A model generated the notes under the pieces. It did not search any database. It worked only from the letters and a program-made list of their open reading frames with translations, and was not told the DNA's origin. From NCBI GenBank assembly GCA_002320555.1, contig DCJV01000064.1:664-8220 (forward strand): DNA of 7,557 nucleotides. The letters are read 5' to 3'. The position numbers and the translations under genes are program-made. The stretch comes from Ruminococcaceae bacterium UBA1691. GTDB taxonomy: Bacteria; Bacillota; Clostridia; Oscillospirales; Acutalibacteraceae. This document shows, piece after piece, positions 5,729-7,557 of the stretch; positions within the stretch are counted from its first letter, which is position 1; each line of letters begins with the position of its first letter.

Positions 5729-5877
5729 AATCCCCCCATATAGCCCTTGTTGGTTGTGACGTTTGTTGAGCCTGCTTTGGCTGAAAGGTTGTTGCTCTTG
5801 GTAATAGCTTTATCAGGCGGGTTGCAGTATGCTTGTGTTGCCCGAAAGGGAAAGAAAAGAAAAAGGAGCGATGGAGC
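5729..5877. other. G/T-rich intergenic spacer with GTTG repeats
   Basis: This 149-bp spacer is strongly G/T-rich on the plus strand. It has several near-copies of GTTTGTTG, GGTTGTTG and CTTGTTGG between about 5747 and 5800. No good promoter or terminator is visible. It lies just ahead of the double-RHH gene and could hold binding sites for one of the RHH proteins. Confidence 0.35.
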
Positions 5878-6519
5878 GTGGAAACCAAGGGCGTAACCTG
5901 CAAAATCCCATTAGATCTGCACAACCAGATCAGCGAAGAAATCCGGGAAACGGAAAGTACCATGAGCAAATTCATCGAAATGGTCATCCGGGAACATTAT
6001 GAGAAAGGGGCTGTCAAAGTCATGGAAAAAGGAAGAACATTAGCATTTCAGGTAAGCGAGGAATTGTTCCAGAGGGTAAAGGAATACCTTGAAAATTACG
6101 AAAAAGCCTATCACCGCCGCCTCACCCAAAAGGAATTTGTCATCGGGCTGATCGAGCAGGCGCTGGAAGAAGCGGAGGAAGAATTCGAAGCCGCCAGAGC
6201 AGCCGAGCATGAGGAACAGGCAGAGAACGGCTGGGAAGCCCCGGAAGGCCCCGAAACCGACGAGGACGAGGAAGTACCCGACGATGAGGAACCAGAGGGC
6301 TGGGGCGGCGAGAACAGCGAAGCGGAAGCCTCCGCAGAGGACGAAGAAACAGAAACCGAGGAAGCTCCGGCAGAAGAAGATGACAGCGGCGACGAGGACG
6401 CCATGCCGGAAAATGAGCCGGAAAGATGGGAGCAGGATGAGGATGAAGAAACCGAACTGGATAACGATACCATGGAAACCGGCGAAACCAATGAAAATGA
6501 AGATGAAACCTACGCATAA
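5878..6519 (+). CDS. Double ribbon-helix-helix-like protein with long acidic tail
   Basis: 213-residue protein. Residues 3-44 read as strand (KGVTCKIP), helix (LDLHNQISEEIRETES) and helix (TMSKFIEMVIREHYEKG). Residues 53-98 repeat the pattern (RTLAFQVS, EELFQRVKEYLENYEKAYHRR, LTQKEFVIGLIEQALEEA). Both look like ribbon-helix-helix DNA-binding units. From about residue 98 the chain is low-complexity: about half of residues 111-213 are Asp or Glu, with one Arg and no Lys, so it is almost surely disordered. The GTG at 5878 is chosen because AAAAAGGAG lies 9 bases upstream; an in-frame TTG at 5833 lacks a site, and ATG 5871 is out of frame. A role in relaxosome binding, segregation or repression is possible but inferred. 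It is followed by a strong terminator. Confidence 0.75.
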   Translation: METKGVTCKIPLDLHNQISEEIRETESTMSKFIEMVIREHYEKGAVKVMEKGRTLAFQVSEELFQRVKEYLENYEKAYHRRLTQKEFVIGLIEQALEEAEEEFEAARAAEHEEQAENGWEAPEGPETDEDEEVPDDEEPEGWGGENSEAEASAEDEETETEEAPAEEDDSGDEDAMPENEPERWEQDEDEETELDNDTMETGETNENEDETYA

Positions 6520-6529
6520 TACAGCCAGC

Positions 6530-6559
6530 AACAGCCCGCAGGAAACTGCGGGCTGTTTT
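6530..6559 (+). terminator. Intrinsic terminator after the double-RHH gene
   Basis: A perfect 12-bp stem AACAGCCCGCAG/CTGCGGGCTGTT (6530-6541 with 6546-6557) closed by a GAAA tetraloop ends in TTTT. It starts 10 bases after the stop codon. Confidence 0.88.
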
Positions 6560-6597
6560 CATATATATAGATTACATCTCACTGAGAGAAAGGGGCG

Positions 6598-6675
6598 ATG
6601 TCCGTTGATTGTGGTTTAGCTATTTTGAAAATTCCTCAAAAGGGGCGTGATATAGAAAACCATACGATATATTGA
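6598..6675 (+). CDS. 25-codon ORF overlapping the methyltransferase start, possibly its displaced N-terminus
   Basis: The ATG at 6598 follows GAGAAAGGGGCG, a usable ribosome site, and encodes MSVDCGLAILKIPQKGRD plus seven residues before TGA at 6673-6675. It overlaps the methyltransferase frame by 14 bases or more in a different register. Removing one A from the A4 run at 6656-6659 would fuse it directly to IRYIDLFSGIGG. It may therefore be the true methyltransferase N-terminus separated by a one-base frameshift, or a short leader peptide. Confidence 0.4.
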   Translation: MSVDCGLAILKIPQKGRDIENHTIY

Positions 6676-7557
6676 CCTGTTCTCCGGTATCGGCGGGTTC
6701 CGGGAAGGGCTAACCCGCGCCGGAGGATTTACCTGTGCGGGCCATTGCGAAATTGACAAATATGCCGATAAAAGCTACCGTGCGTTGTTCGATACAGAAG
6801 GAGAGTGGTTTTGTGACGATATCCGAAAAGCCGATCCAAACGACATCCCCGGCTTCGACCTGCTGTGCGGAGGGTTTCCCTGCCAGCCTTTTTCAGCTGC
6901 TGGAAAGCGTGGAGGATTTGCCGATCCAAGAGGTACCCTGTTCTTTGAAATTGCCCGGCTGACTGCGGCAAAAAGACCTGCGTATCTGCTGCTTGAAAAT
7001 GTTCCCGGACTGCTTAATCATGACGGGGGCAGGACGTTTGCGGCCATCCTCCATACGCTGGATGGATTGGGGTATGGTGTGGAATGGCAGGTGCTCAACA
7101 GCAAGGATTTCGGAGTCCCCCAATCCCGAAAAAGGGTGTATCTTATCGGATATCTTGATGAGCGATGCAGAGGAAAAGTATTTCCTTTCACCGAAACAGC
7201 AGGAACGTCTCTTGTGCAAGTCCTTCCCGGAGCGCAGGGAGAGCGAGTGTACTCCCCGGAAGGGGTAAGCTGTACCCTTGCGGCACAAACGGGTGGATTT
7301 GGCGGGAAAACCGGCTTGTATGAAGTGGGCCTGCCCATCAAGGAGAACACTAAGAAGGGATATAAAATGGCGTATCCCGGCGACAGCATCAGTTTGGCGT
7401 TTGCCGGACTGAATACCCGCCGCGGCAGGGTTGGCAGAAAAATCGCCCATACCCTCACCACAAACAGCGACCAAGGCACTTTGGAAGCCTGTGCTGTTCT
7501 GACTCCGGAAAGGGAAACTGTCCGTCAGAACGGGCTGTTGTGGTCAAGCTTTTTTGT
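6662..7557 (+). CDS. C5-cytosine DNA methyltransferase, C-terminus cut by window edge, start unclear
   Basis: S-adenosylmethionine-dependent enzyme that methylates carbon 5 of cytosine in DNA. About 298 codons are visible, counted from an ATA at 6662. Motif I is DLFSGIGG (residues 5-12, cofactor binding). Motif IV is GGFPCQPFS with catalytic Cys74. Motif VI is ENV (112-114). Motif VIII is QSRKR (154-158). The variable target-recognition region follows, and motifs IX and X lie beyond the right edge. The frame has a stop (TAG, 6653-6655) just upstream and no ATG, GTG or TTG before motif I, so the start is unusual or broken; ATA 6662 (and ATT 6671) are only placeholders. Solitary C5 methyltransferases on mobile elements usually protect against host restriction. 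No restriction endonuclease gene is visible here. Confidence 0.85.
   Translation, partial: MRYIDLFSGIGGFREGLTRAGGFTCAGHCEIDKYADKSYRALFDTEGEWFCDDIRKADPNDIPGFDLLCGGFPCQPFSAAGKRGGFADPRGTLFFEIARLTAAKRPAYLLLENVPGLLNHDGGRTFAAILHTLDGLGYGVEWQVLNSKDFGVPQSRKRVYLIGYLDERCRGKVFPFTETAGTSLVQVLPGAQGERVYSPEGVSCTLAAQTGGFGGKTGLYEVGLPIKENTKKGYKMAYPGDSISLAFAGLNTRRGRVGRKIAHTLTTNSDQGTLEACAVLTPERETVRQNGLLWSSFF

Larger units (their letters stand above)
3437..7557. mobile_element. Leading part of a conjugative or mobilizable element (left boundary uncertain)
   Basis: The inference rests on an oriT-like site, a ParM/RHH segregation pair, a double-RHH acidic-tail protein and a C5 methyltransferase in a row. No integrase, relaxase, coupling protein or attachment repeat is inside the window, so its type and limits are not proven. 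The genes all read rightward, away from the tRNA operon, and the element continues past the right edge. Confidence 0.6.

Noticed and set aside
6111..6519. Possible tandem DNA repeat or CRISPR-like array in the purine-rich stretch
   Set aside because: GAGGA-type triplets recur irregularly with no fixed unit or spacer; it is low-complexity coding sequence.
6040..6562. Several minus-strand frames (Ser-rich, Arg/Pro-rich, Phe-rich) over the acidic tail
   Set aside because: They are antisense readings of GAA/GAG/GAC repeats encoding the acidic tail; the composition follows from the codons opposite.
6893..7479. Minus-strand frames opposite the methyltransferase
   Set aside because: The plus strand carries motifs I, IV, VI and VIII in order, so the antisense frames are shadows.

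Overview
The window looks like chromosome of a gut-type Clostridia bacterium (low-to-mid GC Firmicute) on the left and the leading part of an integrative conjugative or plasmid-like element on the right. This rests on strong AGGAGG-type ribosome sites, TTG starts placed by those sites, tRNA genes that encode their own CCA, and an element gene set (ParM-like, small ribbon-helix-helix proteins, C5 DNA methyltransferase) of the kind seen in Clostridial conjugative elements. No species can be named from the sequence.

Positions 1-3060 (minus strand) hold a leftward group. A strong promoter (TTGCAA, 17 bp, TATAAT) drives a 538-residue cytoplasmic serine beta-lactamase-like hydrolase. After a 287-bp gap come two tandem, clearly paralogous YhhN/TMEM86-family membrane proteins (putative lysoplasmalogenases), both with TTG starts; the second runs off the left edge. 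The group may act on lipids, but this is inferred from family and adjacency only.

Positions 3117-3472 (plus strand) hold a divergent tRNA operon: a consensus-like promoter, tRNA-Thr(TGT), tRNA-Tyr(GTA) and an intrinsic terminator. A perfect 16-bp palindrome lies between the two divergent promoters.

Positions 3437-3933 hold no convincing gene. They contain the tRNA terminator, a second very strong terminator hairpin, a sequence closely matching the MOBQ-type (RSF1010/pSK41) oriT nick core, and directly after it a perfect 11-bp stem hairpin. This is probably where the mobile element begins.

Positions 3934-7557 (plus strand) carry an actin-like ParM gene overlapping by 4 bp a small RHH-like gene (a likely ParMR-type segregation pair), an unrecognised 182-residue protein, a protein with two apparent RHH domains and a roughly 100-residue acidic tail, a strong terminator, a 25-codon ORF, and a C5-cytosine methyltransferase cut by the right edge. 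The methyltransferase frame has no ATG, GTG or TTG codon ahead of its first catalytic motif; the 25-codon ORF with a ribosome site overlaps it in another frame. That suggests a frameshift, a lost start codon or non-canonical initiation.

The most noteworthy items are the candidate oriT beside the ParMR-like pair, the double-RHH acidic-tail protein, and the broken or unusual start of the methyltransferase.
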